DNA from: Nonomuraea zeae
GTDB lineage: Bacteria > Actinomycetota > Actinomycetes > Streptosporangiales > Streptosporangiaceae
Assembly: GCF_005889725.1 (NCBI RefSeq)
Contig: NZ_VCKX01000008.1
Location: 1-64,000 of the forward strand
Length of the DNA stretch: 64,000 nt
Direction of reading: 5' to 3'
The notes below the pieces were generated by a model, which worked only from the letters and a program-made list of their open reading frames with translations, did no database searches and had not been told where the DNA came from. Below are positions 33,732 through 42,299 of the stretch, one piece after another (within the stretch, counting starts at the first letter, position 1; each line of letters starts with the position of its first letter). A program made the translations under genes and the position numbers.

Positions 33732-34585
33732 CCTTTCAGTCCTCCGCTGAGCAGATCCAGCCGCCAGAAGCGCTGCAGGGTCAGCAGCAGGACGATGAGC
33801 GGGATCACCGACACGGCGGCGCCCACGATGGCGATGCCGTACAGGGTGGGCTGGCCCGAGCCCTTGCTGAGCACGGTGTACAGGCCCACGGTGATCGGGA
33901 ATTTGGACTCGTCCGAGAGCATGATGTACGGCAGCAGGAAGTTGTTCCAGATCCCGACGAACTGCAGCAGGAAGATCGTCACCATGCCGGGGACCATCAT
34001 GGGGAACCCGATCGAGCCGAGGATGCGATATTCGCTCGCTCCGTCGATCCTGGCCGCCTCCATCGTCGCGTCGGGGACGGAGGCCATCGCGTAGACCCTG
34101 GCGAGATAGATGCCGAACGGCGAGATGAGGCTCGGCAGCAGGACCGCCCAGTAGCCGCCCACCAGGTTCAGCTCGGACATGATCAGGTACTGCGGGATGG
34201 CCAGCGTCATGCCGGGCACGAGCACGCCGGCCAGGATGGCGTAGAACAGCAGGTTCCGGCCGCGGAACTCGTACTTGGCCATGGCGTACCCGGCCAGTGC
34301 CGAGATCAGGGTCGAGGCGGCCGCGCCGACCACGGCGTACAGGACGCTGTTGGCCGCCCACTGCAGGTAGAGGCCGTTCCCGTAGGTGAACAGGTCGCGC
34401 AGGTTGTCCAGCAGGCCCGTGCCCGGCGCGAAGGTGAACGTCGAGAACAGCTCGCCGCTCGACTTGGTCGAGGCCACGAGCACCCAGGCGACGGGCACCA
34501 GGCAGTAGACGGCGCCGAGGAGCAGGACGAGGGTGGGCAGGATCCGGGCGCGCCGGCTCGGGAGCGCGCGGTCCACGGCGCTCAC
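33728..34585 (-). CDS. CUT1 sugar ABC permease (MalG-like)
   Basis: A 285-residue permease with six predicted helices and the EAA loop (EAARIDGASEYRILGSIGFP). It belongs to the carbohydrate uptake 1 family. GTG 34585 overlaps the stop of the MalF-like partner (GTGA at 34582-34585). No ATPase gene is present in the operon, as is usual in actinomycetes where a shared MsiK-type ATPase serves several importers. Confidence 0.93.
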   Translation of the reverse strand: MSAVDRALPSRRARILPTLVLLLGAVYCLVPVAWVLVASTKSSGELFSTFTFAPGTGLLDNLRDLFTYGNGLYLQWAANSVLYAVVGAAASTLISALAGYAMAKYEFRGRNLLFYAILAGVLVPGMTLAIPQYLIMSELNLVGGYWAVLLPSLISPFGIYLARVYAMASVPDATMEAARIDGASEYRILGSIGFPMMVPGMVTIFLLQFVGIWNNFLLPYIMLSDESKFPITVGLYTVLSKGSGQPTLYGIAIVGAAVSVIPLIVLLLTLQRFWRLDLLSGGLKG

Positions 34586-35496
34586 TGCATGCCTCCGAAC
34601 GCGCGCTTCTGGGTGACCTTCAGCAGCACGACCGAGACCACGAGGGTGCCCGCGGCCAGCAGGACGGAGGCGGCGGAGGCCAGCGGCAGGTCGTCGCGGG
34701 TGAAGGCGTCGCGGTAGATGTGCATCAAGGGCACCCAGTCCTGGGAGATCTCCGGGGTCATCGGTCTCAGGGTGGTCGGCTCGCCGTACACCTGAAGCGT
34801 GCCGATCAGCGCGAACAGCCCGGTGAGGACGAGGGCGGGCGCCACCAGCGGGATCTTGATCCGCCAGGCGATCTGCCACTCCGAGGCCCCGTCGATGCGC
34901 GCCGCGTCGTACAGCGCCGACGGGATGCCGCGCAGCGACGTGAAGATGATGATCATGTTGAAGCCGACGCCGCCCCACACCGCGATGTTCGCCAGCGACG
35001 GGTAGATGGCGCCCGCCCCCAGGAACGGGATCTCGCCCAGCCCCAGCTCCCTGGTCAGGAAGCTGAACGGGCTGGTCGAGGGCAGGTACATGAAGCCCCA
35101 CAGCAGCGAGGCCGTCACGCCGGGCACGGCGTACGGGATGAAGATCGCCGTCCGCGAGAACCTCTTGGCCCGCGCGCCGGCGTGGTCGAGCAGCAGCGCG
35201 AACAGCAGCGCCAGCCCGAGCATGAGCGGCACGCTGATCAGGCCGTAGAGCGCGAGCCGGCCGAAGCCGGCGAAGAACTCGGGGTCGGTGAGCGTCTTGA
35301 CGTAGTTGTCGAGCCCGACGAAGACCTCCTCGCGCGTGCCGAAGATGCCCTTGCCGGTCAGCCGCAGGCCACGCGCGCTGAGGTAGAGCGCGTAGCCGAT
35401 GGGGACCGCCAGGAAGGCCACGAAGAGCAGCACGGCGGGTGCGACGAACAGATAGGGAGCCCGGGACCTGCGCTCCGCCCTGGGCTGGGCGGTCAC
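34582..35496 (-). CDS. CUT1 sugar ABC permease (MalF-like)
   Basis: A 304-residue permease with six helices and the EAA loop (DAARIDGASEWQIAWRIKIP). GTG 35496 overlaps the stop of the binding-protein gene (GTGA at 35493-35496), and its own stop overlaps the MalG-like gene. It forms the membrane channel for the galactoside importer. Confidence 0.93.
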   Translation of the reverse strand: MTAQPRAERRSRAPYLFVAPAVLLFVAFLAVPIGYALYLSARGLRLTGKGIFGTREEVFVGLDNYVKTLTDPEFFAGFGRLALYGLISVPLMLGLALLFALLLDHAGARAKRFSRTAIFIPYAVPGVTASLLWGFMYLPSTSPFSFLTRELGLGEIPFLGAGAIYPSLANIAVWGGVGFNMIIIFTSLRGIPSALYDAARIDGASEWQIAWRIKIPLVAPALVLTGLFALIGTLQVYGEPTTLRPMTPEISQDWVPLMHIYRDAFTRDDLPLASAASVLLAAGTLVVSVVLLKVTQKRAFGGMQ

Positions 35497-36818
35497 GGGC
35501 CCGCGACCTTGAAGCCGGTGGTCTTCATGTCCTCCACCACGAGGTTGTGCGTCTTCGTCAGCGCGTCCCTGAGCGGGGTGTGATCACGGACGGCGGCGGC
35601 GACGGCGTCCTGGTAGGCGCTGCTGGCGGTGCTGACGTTCGGGCCCCAGCTGATGTGCGGGATCGTGCTCTGGGCGGCCTTCGTGGCGATGTCCCAGTAG
35701 TCCTTCTGGTTCGCCGTCAGCTTGGGCGGAGCGCTGCTGCTCGCGGCCTGCTGCCCGGCCAGCGACGCCGGGTACTCGCCGAGCTCGATCTGGACGTCGT
35801 ACGCCGCCTTGTCGGTGTTCATCCACTTGGCGAACGTGGCCGCGGCCTCGGCGTGCTTGGAGGTCTTGGTGACCGTCAGCGCGGAGCCGCCCTGGAAGGC
35901 CACCCGGGCGTCGCCCGCCGTCCACTGGGGGAGCGGCGCGATGGCCCAGTCGCCCGCCTGCTTCTCCGCGATGCCGTACAGCACGCCCGGCGCCCAGAGC
36001 GCGCTCGGCCAGGTGAGGATCTTGCCCTTGTTCAGCCTGTTGTTCCACTCCGGGGTGAGCAGCGGCTCGGCCTTGACGAGGTCCTTGTCGATGAGCCCCT
36101 GCCAGTAGTCGGCCACCGCGAGTGACGCCTGGTCGGCGATGCCCACGGTCCACGTCTGGTCCTGGACCTTCCACCAGGAGGCGCCGGCCTGCTGGGCCAG
36201 CCCGGCGAAGTTGCCGAACTCGGCGGGGGCGAAGCTCGCGAGGTAGGTCTCCGGGTCCTTCTTGCGCACGTCGGCCGCGACCTTGGCGAAGTCCTGCCAC
36301 GTTGCCGGCGGCTCGATCTTCAGCTCCTCGAAGCGCTTCTTGTTGTAGACGAGGACCATCGGGCCGACGTCCTGCGGGACCCCGTACACCGCGCCGTCGA
36401 AGCTGGTCAGGTCCCACACCTCCGGGCTGAAGGCGGTCTTGACGTCGCCGGTGTGGGCGGAGATGTCGGCCAGCGCACCGGCCACGATCATGGAAGGCAG
36501 CGTTTCGTATTCGATGCAGGCGGCGTCGGGGCCGTTGCCCGCGCGGGTCGCCGTGAGCAGCTTGGCCGCGGTGTCCGTGCCGCCCCCCACGTCGGTCTGC
36601 TTGACCTGGATGTCGGGGTGGGCCTTGTTGAACGCCTCGACCTTGGGCTTCTGGGTCGTGCCCCAGCACCAGAACTCCAGCGAGACCGGCCCGGCCGCCG
36701 CCGGAGTGCCGGTGCTCCCGGACGCGCCGGTGCTCCCGGACGTCCCCGACGAGCAGGCCGCAAGGACGGCGGCCGTGCCGAGCACCGCGATCGGGCCGGC
36801 GAGCCTCGTGATACGCAT
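35493..36818 (-). CDS. CUT1 sugar-binding lipoprotein
   Basis: A 441-residue family 1 solute-binding lipoprotein. Signal with lipobox LAAC (Cys near residue 23), then a Ser/Thr/Gly linker, then the binding domain (VSLEFWCWGTTQKPKVEAFN, and PQWTAGDARVAFQGGSALTV). ATG 36818 follows AAGGAGG with ideal spacing; the frame extends further upstream across the operators but that is unlikely to be translated. It is the first gene of the importer/alpha-galactosidase operon. Given the alpha- and beta-galactosidases nearby, it probably binds an alpha- or beta-galactoside such as raffinose or a galacto-oligosaccharide. Confidence 0.93.
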   Translation of the reverse strand: MRITRLAGPIAVLGTAAVLAACSSGTSGSTGASGSTGTPAAAGPVSLEFWCWGTTQKPKVEAFNKAHPDIQVKQTDVGGGTDTAAKLLTATRAGNGPDAACIEYETLPSMIVAGALADISAHTGDVKTAFSPEVWDLTSFDGAVYGVPQDVGPMVLVYNKKRFEELKIEPPATWQDFAKVAADVRKKDPETYLASFAPAEFGNFAGLAQQAGASWWKVQDQTWTVGIADQASLAVADYWQGLIDKDLVKAEPLLTPEWNNRLNKGKILTWPSALWAPGVLYGIAEKQAGDWAIAPLPQWTAGDARVAFQGGSALTVTKTSKHAEAAATFAKWMNTDKAAYDVQIELGEYPASLAGQQAASSSAPPKLTANQKDYWDIATKAAQSTIPHISWGPNVSTASSAYQDAVAAAVRDHTPLRDALTKTHNLVVEDMKTTGFKVAGP

Positions 36819-36832
36819 TCGTGCCTCCTTCA

Positions 36833-36863
36833 TGCAAAGCGAGCTGGCTTTGCAACAAAGCCA
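36833..36863. promoter_or_regulatory. Two overlapping palindromic operators
   Basis: TGCAAAGC/GCTTTGCA (36833-36840 and 36847-36854) and TGGCTTTG/CAAAGCCA (36845-36852 and 36856-36863) are two perfect 8-bp inverted repeats sharing the central GCTTTG. They lie just upstream of the ribosome binding site of the sugar-binding gene. A GCTTTGCC half-site is repeated at 36953-36960 before the divergent ROK gene. The ROK protein is the probable binder. Confidence 0.75.
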
Positions 36864-36989
36864 ACCTAGAGACAAGGTGAGAGGCATGTCACTACTTGTG
36901 CATAGATTTCAGAGGTGTTATGTGAGCGCGTCGTGACGTGCCGGACATGCTAGCTTTGCCGCGAAATCAAGTAAGAGAGGCTGGCGCTG

Positions 36990-38162
36990 ATGCGGGTGAA
37001 GCCCCAAAGATGGTGCGGCATGTGGGACGTCTTGCCCGACGCGGCACGCTCCATCGTCAAGGAGCTCATCATCCACGGTCCGCAGTCCAGGACCGCGCTG
37101 GCCAGGACTCTGCGCCTGTCCACAGGCAGCCTCACCAGGCTGACCAAGCCCATGGTCGACGCCGGGCTCCTCGTCGAAGGCGACGTGGTGCACGACCCGG
37201 TCAACGGCCGCCCGACCCGTCCGCTGGACGTGGCCGCGGGCGAGCACCGCTTCTTCGGCGTCAAGCTGACCGCGGACCGCGTCCACGCGGTCATCACCGA
37301 CCTGCGTGCCCAGATCGTCGCGGCCCGCGACGAGCCGATCCCCGACCACGCTCCCCAGGCGGTGTGCCGCCAGGTCAGGCGGCTGCTCGACGAGCTGTCC
37401 GGCGGCGAGGAGGCGCCGGTGGGCGCGGGCGTCACGCTCGGCGGCGACGCCCGCTCGGCGGCCCAGCTCGGCGGTGAGCGGCTGGTCGACTCGTCGTATC
37501 TCGGCTGGCGGCAGGTGCCGCTCAAGTCGCTGCTGGAGGAGGCGCTGGGCGTCCCGTGCGTGATCAAGAACGACGTGGCGGCGCTGAGCCATCAGCACCA
37601 CTGGTTCGGCGCGGCCCGCGGGCTGCGCGACTTCGCGCTCGTCTCGATCGGGGCGGGAGTCGGCTACGCCCTCGTCGTGCACGACCACCTGGTGCCGGCG
37701 GCCGAGTCGGACCTGGGGATGTTCGCCCACCTGGTGCTGAACGGCGGCGGGCCGATGTGCGGGGAGGGCCACCGCGGGTGCGCCTCCGCCTACCTGGCCA
37801 GCGAGTCGATCGTGACCGCGGCCAGGCAGGGCCTGCGGCGGCCGGTGACGTACGAGGAGGTCATGCGCCTGGCCGCGGACGGGGACAAGGTGTGCCTCGG
37901 CGTCGTCGGCGAGGCCGCGGACGCGCTCGGCAGGCTCATCGCCCAGGTCGCGACGTACTCCATGGTCAAGACGGTGATCGTGGCCGGTGAGGGCGTGGAG
38001 CTGGCCCGCGTGGCGAAGGACGGTCTCGACCGGGCGCTCAGCGCGAACCGGCGCGGCCGGCCGGACTCGGTCGACGTGCTGATCGAAGTGGACGACTTTC
38101 GCGAATGGGCCCGCGGCGGCGCGGTCGTGGCCATCCAGAGTTTCGTAACCGGCAGCGACTGA
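36990..38162 (+). CDS. ROK-family transcriptional repressor
   Basis: A 390-residue ROK protein. A winged helix (HGPQSRTALARTLRLSTGSLT) precedes a sugar-kinase-like ROK domain with SIGAGVGYALVV and ALSHQHHWFGAARG. The metal-site motif is reduced to MCGEGHRGC, with fewer cysteines than the classic CGCGxxGCxE. Such repressors sense a sugar or sugar phosphate. It diverges from the importer/alpha-galactosidase operon across overlapping GCTTTGC operators and is followed after 34 bp by the GH42 gene. It probably controls both transcripts. Confidence 0.92.
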   Translation: MRVKPQRWCGMWDVLPDAARSIVKELIIHGPQSRTALARTLRLSTGSLTRLTKPMVDAGLLVEGDVVHDPVNGRPTRPLDVAAGEHRFFGVKLTADRVHAVITDLRAQIVAARDEPIPDHAPQAVCRQVRRLLDELSGGEEAPVGAGVTLGGDARSAAQLGGERLVDSSYLGWRQVPLKSLLEEALGVPCVIKNDVAALSHQHHWFGAARGLRDFALVSIGAGVGYALVVHDHLVPAAESDLGMFAHLVLNGGGPMCGEGHRGCASAYLASESIVTAARQGLRRPVTYEEVMRLAADGDKVCLGVVGEAADALGRLIAQVATYSMVKTVIVAGEGVELARVAKDGLDRALSANRRGRPDSVDVLIEVDDFREWARGGAVVAIQSFVTGSD

Positions 38163-38196
38163 CGGCGCGGCCGTGACATCCCCTGATGGAGAGAAC

Positions 38197-39915
38197 ATGT
38201 ATTTCGGCGGAGACTACAACCCCGAGCAGTGGCCCGAGGACGTCTGGCTGGAGGACGTCCGGCTGATGCGGGAGGCGAAGGTCAACCTCGCCACCGTGGG
38301 GGTCTTCTCCTGGGGCCGGCTCGAGCCTGCCGAGGGCATGCACGACTTCGGCTGGCTCGATCGCGTCATGGACCTGCTGCACGACAACGACATCCAGGTC
38401 AACCTGGCGACCCCGACGGCCTCTCCGCCGCCGTGGTTCGGTCTGGCCCATCCGGACGCGATGCCGGTGCGGGCCGACGGCACCCGGCTCACGCACGGCA
38501 GCCGGGACACGTACTGCGTCAACGTCCCCGCCTACCGGGCGGCCTCGCGCCGCATCGCGACGGCGCTGGCCGAGCGGTACGGCGCGCACCCGGCGACGGT
38601 GATGTGGCACGTGCACAACGAGTACGGCACGACCTGCTACTGCGACCACTGCGCGGCGGCCTTCCGCGACTGGCTGCGCGACCGGCACAAGTCCCTCGAC
38701 GCGCTCAACGACGCCTGGTCCACGGCGTTCTGGAGCCAGCACTACTCGGCGTGGGAGCAGATCATGCCGCCGCGGGTCACCCAGTACCGCTCGAACCCCG
38801 CCCACCTGCTGGACTACCGGCGCTTCTGCTCCGACGCGCTGCTCGCCCACTACCGCGAGCAGCGCGACATCCTGCGCGCCCACGGGCCGCAGCCGGTGAC
38901 CACCAACTACGTCATGGCCGGGTGGACGCCGCTGGACCACTGGAAGTGGTCGGCCGAGGTCGATCTCGTGGGGATCGACCACTACACCGACCAGCCCGGC
39001 GACGACGGGCTCGCCCAGGTCGCACTCGCCTCCGACCTGGCCCGCTCCTGGGCGCGCGGGAAGCCGTGGCTGCTGATGGAGCAGGGGGTCGCGGCGATGT
39101 ACACCCCCGAGCGGACGCTCGCGCTGGAGCCGGGGGAGCACGTGCGGCGCAGCCTCGACTACGTGGCCCGCGGGGCCGCCGGAGTGCTGCACTTCCAGTG
39201 GCGCGCTTCGCAGGGCGGGGCGGAGCAGTGGTGCCAGGGCATGGTCCCGCACGCCGGCCCCGACAGCCGGGTCTTCCGCGAGATCACCGAGCTGGGCCGG
39301 ACGCTCAGCTCGCTCGCCCCGGCGGAGCCCGAGGCGGCCGAGGTGGCCATCCTCTGGGACGACGAGGCCGCCTGGGCGCTGCAGAACCCCGCCCTGCCCA
39401 CGGCCGGGCTGGACTTCCGCGCGTCGGTGGAGCAGGCGCACCGGGTGCTGTGGCAGCGGGGCATCGCCACCGACTTCGTCCACCCTTCCCACGATATTTC
39501 GCGCTATCGGGCTGTGCTGATGCCGTCCCTCTACCTGATCTCCGACGAGGCGGTCGCCAACCTCACCGCGTACGTCGAGGGCGGCGGCACCCTGGTCGTG
39601 TCGTACTTCAGCGGCATCGCCGACCCCGACACCCGCGTCCGGCTGGGCGGCTACCCCGGCGCCCTGCGCGACCTGCTCGGCGTCCGCGTCGAGGAGCTCC
39701 ACCCCCTGACCGCCCCCGTCACGCTGTCCGACGGGACGATCGGCACCTTCTGGAGCGAGACCGTCCACCTGACCGGCGCCACGGCGACCGCGACCTACCC
39801 CGGCGGGGGCCCGGCGATCACCCGGCACCAGGCCGGTGCGGGCACCGCCTGGTACATCTCGACCCGGCTGGACGCGTCCGGGCTCGGGGACGTCCTGGCA
39901 CAGGCCGGCGTCTGA
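38197..39915 (+). CDS. GH42 beta-galactosidase, C-terminally short
   Basis: A 572-residue family 42 enzyme. It opens with YFGGDYNPEQWPEDVW. Acid/base Glu142 lies in WHVHNEYG and nucleophile Glu295 in LLMEQGV. The zinc cluster cysteines are 107, 147, 149 and 152 (CYCDHC). It hydrolyses beta-galactosides inside the cell. ATG 38197 follows GGAGAG; GTG 38173 is an earlier alternative. Family members usually run to about 650-690 residues with a C-terminal beta domain. This one stops right after the domain that ends DVLAQAGV, so the last domain is missing. The catalytic barrel and the trimerisation-type domain are complete. Confidence 0.93.
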   Translation: MYFGGDYNPEQWPEDVWLEDVRLMREAKVNLATVGVFSWGRLEPAEGMHDFGWLDRVMDLLHDNDIQVNLATPTASPPPWFGLAHPDAMPVRADGTRLTHGSRDTYCVNVPAYRAASRRIATALAERYGAHPATVMWHVHNEYGTTCYCDHCAAAFRDWLRDRHKSLDALNDAWSTAFWSQHYSAWEQIMPPRVTQYRSNPAHLLDYRRFCSDALLAHYREQRDILRAHGPQPVTTNYVMAGWTPLDHWKWSAEVDLVGIDHYTDQPGDDGLAQVALASDLARSWARGKPWLLMEQGVAAMYTPERTLALEPGEHVRRSLDYVARGAAGVLHFQWRASQGGAEQWCQGMVPHAGPDSRVFREITELGRTLSSLAPAEPEAAEVAILWDDEAAWALQNPALPTAGLDFRASVEQAHRVLWQRGIATDFVHPSHDISRYRAVLMPSLYLISDEAVANLTAYVEGGGTLVVSYFSGIADPDTRVRLGGYPGALRDLLGVRVEELHPLTAPVTLSDGTIGTFWSETVHLTGATATATYPGGGPAITRHQAGAGTAWYISTRLDASGLGDVLAQAGV

Positions 39916-39946
39916 CCGCCTGACGCCGTTTCGCGGGCACGCCAGC

Positions 39947-39985
39947 CCACCTGTTATACAAGTCAGATACTCGTATGACAGGTGG
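39947..39985. promoter_or_regulatory. Long dyad upstream of mqo-luxI
   Basis: CCACCTGTTATAC (39947-39959) and GTATGACAGGTGG (39973-39985) pair at 12 of 13 positions around a 13-bp spacer, ending 21 bp before the malate:quinone oxidoreductase start. The ACCTG/CAGGT ends resemble lux-box halves, but at 35 bp overall the dyad is much longer than a canonical 20-bp lux box. The regulator is unknown. Confidence 0.62.
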
Positions 39986-40006
39986 CGGGCCGCGAGAGGA
40001 CATCAG

Positions 40007-41497
40007 GTGAGCGGGCGAGGATCGAGCTACGACGTGGTGCTGGTGGGCGGCGGGATCATGAGCGCCACCCTCGGCGTGCTGCTGCGGCGCGTGCAGCCGG
40101 ACTGGTCGATCCTCGTGCTGGAGCGGCTGGACGGGCTCGGCCTGGAGAGCTCGTCGGCCTGGAACAACGCAGGCACCGGCCACGCCGGGCTCTGCGAGTT
40201 CAACTACACCCCGCTCGGTGCGGGCGGCTCGATCGACGTCAGCGGCGCGATCGCCGTCAACGAGCAGTTCCAGCTGTCCCGGCAGCTCTGGGCCCGGCTG
40301 GTGGAGGAGGGCACGCTCGGCGATCCGGCCGGCTTCATCCGCTCGGTCCCCCACTTCGGCTTCGGGCACGGCGCCGCCGGGGTGGAGCACCTCCGCCTGC
40401 GCCACGAGGCCCTGCGCGGGCACCCGCTGTTCGGCGGGCTGGAGTTCACCCGCGACCGGCAGGTCATGGCGGAGTGGCTGCCGCTGATGTTCGGCGGCCG
40501 TCCCGGCGGCGGGGACGTCGCCGTCTGCCGCACGCGCGGGGGCACGGACGTCGACTACGGAGTGCTCACCCGGCGGCTCTTCGCCGCCCTGGCGCGCGAC
40601 GGCGTCGAGGTGCGCTCCGGGCACGAGGTGCGCTCCCTCAGCAGGGACGACCGGTCCTGGCGCCTGCGGGTGCGGGATCTGGCGGGAGCCCGCGACTACG
40701 GCGTCCGCGGGTCCTTCGTCTTCCTCGGCGCGGGCGGGGGCACGCTGCCGCTGCTCCAGAGCGCGGGCGTGCCGGAGACCAAGGGGTACGGCGGCTTCCC
40801 CATCAGCGGGCGCTTCCTGCGTACGGACCGGCCGGAGCTGGTGGCCCGCCACCACGCGAAGGTCTACAGCCACGCGGAGCCCGGCGCGCCGTCGCTGTCG
40901 GTGCCGCACCTCGACACCCGTGTCGTGGACGGCCGCGCCTACCTCATGTTCGGCCCCTTCGCCGCGTTCTCGCCGCGCTTCCTCAAGCGCGGCCGCCTCA
41001 CCGACCTGCCACGGTCGGTGACCCGCCGGAACGCCGGGACGCTCGTGGGCGCCGCACGGGACAACCTCGGCCTGCTGCGCTATCTCGTCGGGCAGCTCAC
41101 GCAGACGGAGAGCGGCCGGCTGCGGGCGCTGCGCCGGTTCGTCCCCGACGCGCGGCCGGAGGACTGGGAGGTCGTCACCGCCGGCCAGCGGGTGCAGGTC
41201 GTCAAGCGGGTGGCCGGCCGGGGCTCGATCGCCGGGTTCGGCACCGAGGTCGTGACCTCGGCCCACGGCGGGCTCGCCGCGCTGCTCGGGGCCTCGCCCG
41301 GCGCCTCCGCCTCAGTGGCGATCATGCTCGACGTGCTCGAACGCGGCTTCCCCGATCGCCTGCCGGGCTGGCGGCCCGCGCTGCGCACCCTGGTGCCCGC
41401 GTACGGCACCCCGCTGGCGGACCGTCCCGAGCTGCTGGCGGAGATCACCGGACGCAGCGCCGCCGCGCTCGGCCTGGAGGACGGCGCGGCCGGATAA
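40007..41497 (+). CDS. mqo: Malate:quinone oxidoreductase
   Basis: A 496-residue FAD enzyme matching Mqo throughout. The FAD motif VVLVGGGIMSATLGVLLRR is at residues 9-27, followed by SSAWNNAGTGHAGLCEFNYTP, GYGGFPISGRFLR and GTEVVTSAHGGLAALLGASP, all typical of the family. It oxidises malate to oxaloacetate at the membrane and passes electrons to quinone, replacing or supporting soluble malate dehydrogenase. GTG 40007 follows GAGAGGA. Only 86 bp separate it from the LuxI-like gene, so the two may share the transcript that starts below the dyad at 39947-39985. Confidence 0.92.
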   Translation: MSGRGSSYDVVLVGGGIMSATLGVLLRRVQPDWSILVLERLDGLGLESSSAWNNAGTGHAGLCEFNYTPLGAGGSIDVSGAIAVNEQFQLSRQLWARLVEEGTLGDPAGFIRSVPHFGFGHGAAGVEHLRLRHEALRGHPLFGGLEFTRDRQVMAEWLPLMFGGRPGGGDVAVCRTRGGTDVDYGVLTRRLFAALARDGVEVRSGHEVRSLSRDDRSWRLRVRDLAGARDYGVRGSFVFLGAGGGTLPLLQSAGVPETKGYGGFPISGRFLRTDRPELVARHHAKVYSHAEPGAPSLSVPHLDTRVVDGRAYLMFGPFAAFSPRFLKRGRLTDLPRSVTRRNAGTLVGAARDNLGLLRYLVGQLTQTESGRLRALRRFVPDARPEDWEVVTAGQRVQVVKRVAGRGSIAGFGTEVVTSAHGGLAALLGASPGASASVAIMLDVLERGFPDRLPGWRPALRTLVPAYGTPLADRPELLAEITGRSAAALGLEDGAAG

Positions 41498-41583
41498 CGA
41501 AGTGCGGCCCCCGTGGTCCGCGGACCGTCGTCCCGCGAACACCAGAAGCAGGCGATCATCGGGATCATTCGCGGAGGGTGCTC

Positions 41584-42219
41584 GTGAAGGCTTCACCGGG
41601 GGAGAAATGCACGCAACGGGTCGTGGCCGGGCGGGCGGGCGAGCTGCCCGCGTGGCTGTTGGACGGCATGTTCCGCCTTCGCCACGAGGTGTTCTACGAA
41701 CGCCTGCGCTGGGACGTCCGCAGCGCGCACGGCAGGGAGCGCGACCGCTACGACGACTGCGATCCGGTCTACGTGATCGGGTACGCGGACGGCTGCGAGG
41801 AGATCACGGGCTGCTGCCGGCTGCTGCCCACCGACGGTCCCTACATGCTGCGCGACGTCTTCTCCGAGACGCTGCGCGGCGGCCACGCTCCCTGTGACCC
41901 GGCCGTCTGGGAGCTCAGCCGCCTGGCCGCCGGCCGCACCTGGTCACGCGGGCTGGCGGCCGGCTTCGGCCCGCTGGCCCGCGCGCTGATCTGGGAGGCG
42001 TTCCGCTGGGTCGACCGGAACGGCGACACGGTGATCGGAGTGTCCAGCGTCGCCGTGGAGCGCAGCGTGAACGCCATGGGCATCGCCACCCGGCGCTTCG
42101 GCGACGGCAGGGCGACGCGCGTCGGCAACCTGCTCTGCTCGGCCTACGCCACGTCCACCAGGGATTTCCTGGAGAACGCGCTTCCGGTGCCAGAAGGGGA
42201 GCTGGTCTGCGGCTCCTGA
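41584..42219 (+). CDS. LuxI-family acyl-homoserine-lactone synthase-like protein
   Basis: A 211-residue protein with the whole LuxI signature in correct spacing: Arg33, Phe37 and Trp43 (RLRHEVFYERLRWDV), Asp54 and Asp57 (DRYD), Arg79 (CCRLLPT), Phe93 (LRDVFSE), Glu110 and Arg113 (WELSRLA). In known LuxI enzymes these residues bind S-adenosylmethionine and acyl-ACP to make N-acyl-homoserine lactone. GTG 41584 follows GGAGGG. The gene follows mqo on the same strand and is ended by two strong hairpins. No AHL-binding LuxR receptor gene lies in the window. Distant GNAT or PEP-CTERM-type relatives remain possible, but the complete residue set argues for a real synthase fold. Confidence 0.85.
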   Translation: MKASPGEKCTQRVVAGRAGELPAWLLDGMFRLRHEVFYERLRWDVRSAHGRERDRYDDCDPVYVIGYADGCEEITGCCRLLPTDGPYMLRDVFSETLRGGHAPCDPAVWELSRLAAGRTWSRGLAAGFGPLARALIWEAFRWVDRNGDTVIGVSSVAVERSVNAMGIATRRFGDGRATRVGNLLCSAYATSTRDFLENALPVPEGELVCGS

Positions 42220-42230
42220 TCACGAGCCCC

Positions 42231-42257
42231 CGCCTGCCCGCGCGCCGCGGGCAGGCG
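42231..42257. terminator. Hairpin terminator 1 after the LuxI-like gene
   Basis: CGCCTGCCCG (42231-42240) and CGGGCAGGCG (42248-42257) are perfect 10-bp arms with a 7-nt loop, 11 bp downstream of the LuxI-like stop. Confidence 0.72.
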
Positions 42258-42290
42258 CATGGCCGGGAGGCGGAGCCGCTCCCGGCCATG
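42258..42290. terminator. Hairpin terminator 2 between convergent genes
   Basis: CATGGCCGGGAG (42258-42269) and CTCCCGGCCATG (42279-42290) are perfect 12-bp arms with a 9-nt loop, directly after the first hairpin and 9 bp before the stop of the convergent DUF5722-type gene. The tandem pair probably insulates both transcripts. Confidence 0.75.
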
Positions 42291-42299
42291 GCCCCGCTC

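Noticed and set aside
39947..39985. Canonical lux box
   Set aside because: The half-sites resemble lux halves, but the overall dyad is 35-39 bp, not 20 bp, so it is reported only as an unknown dyad.
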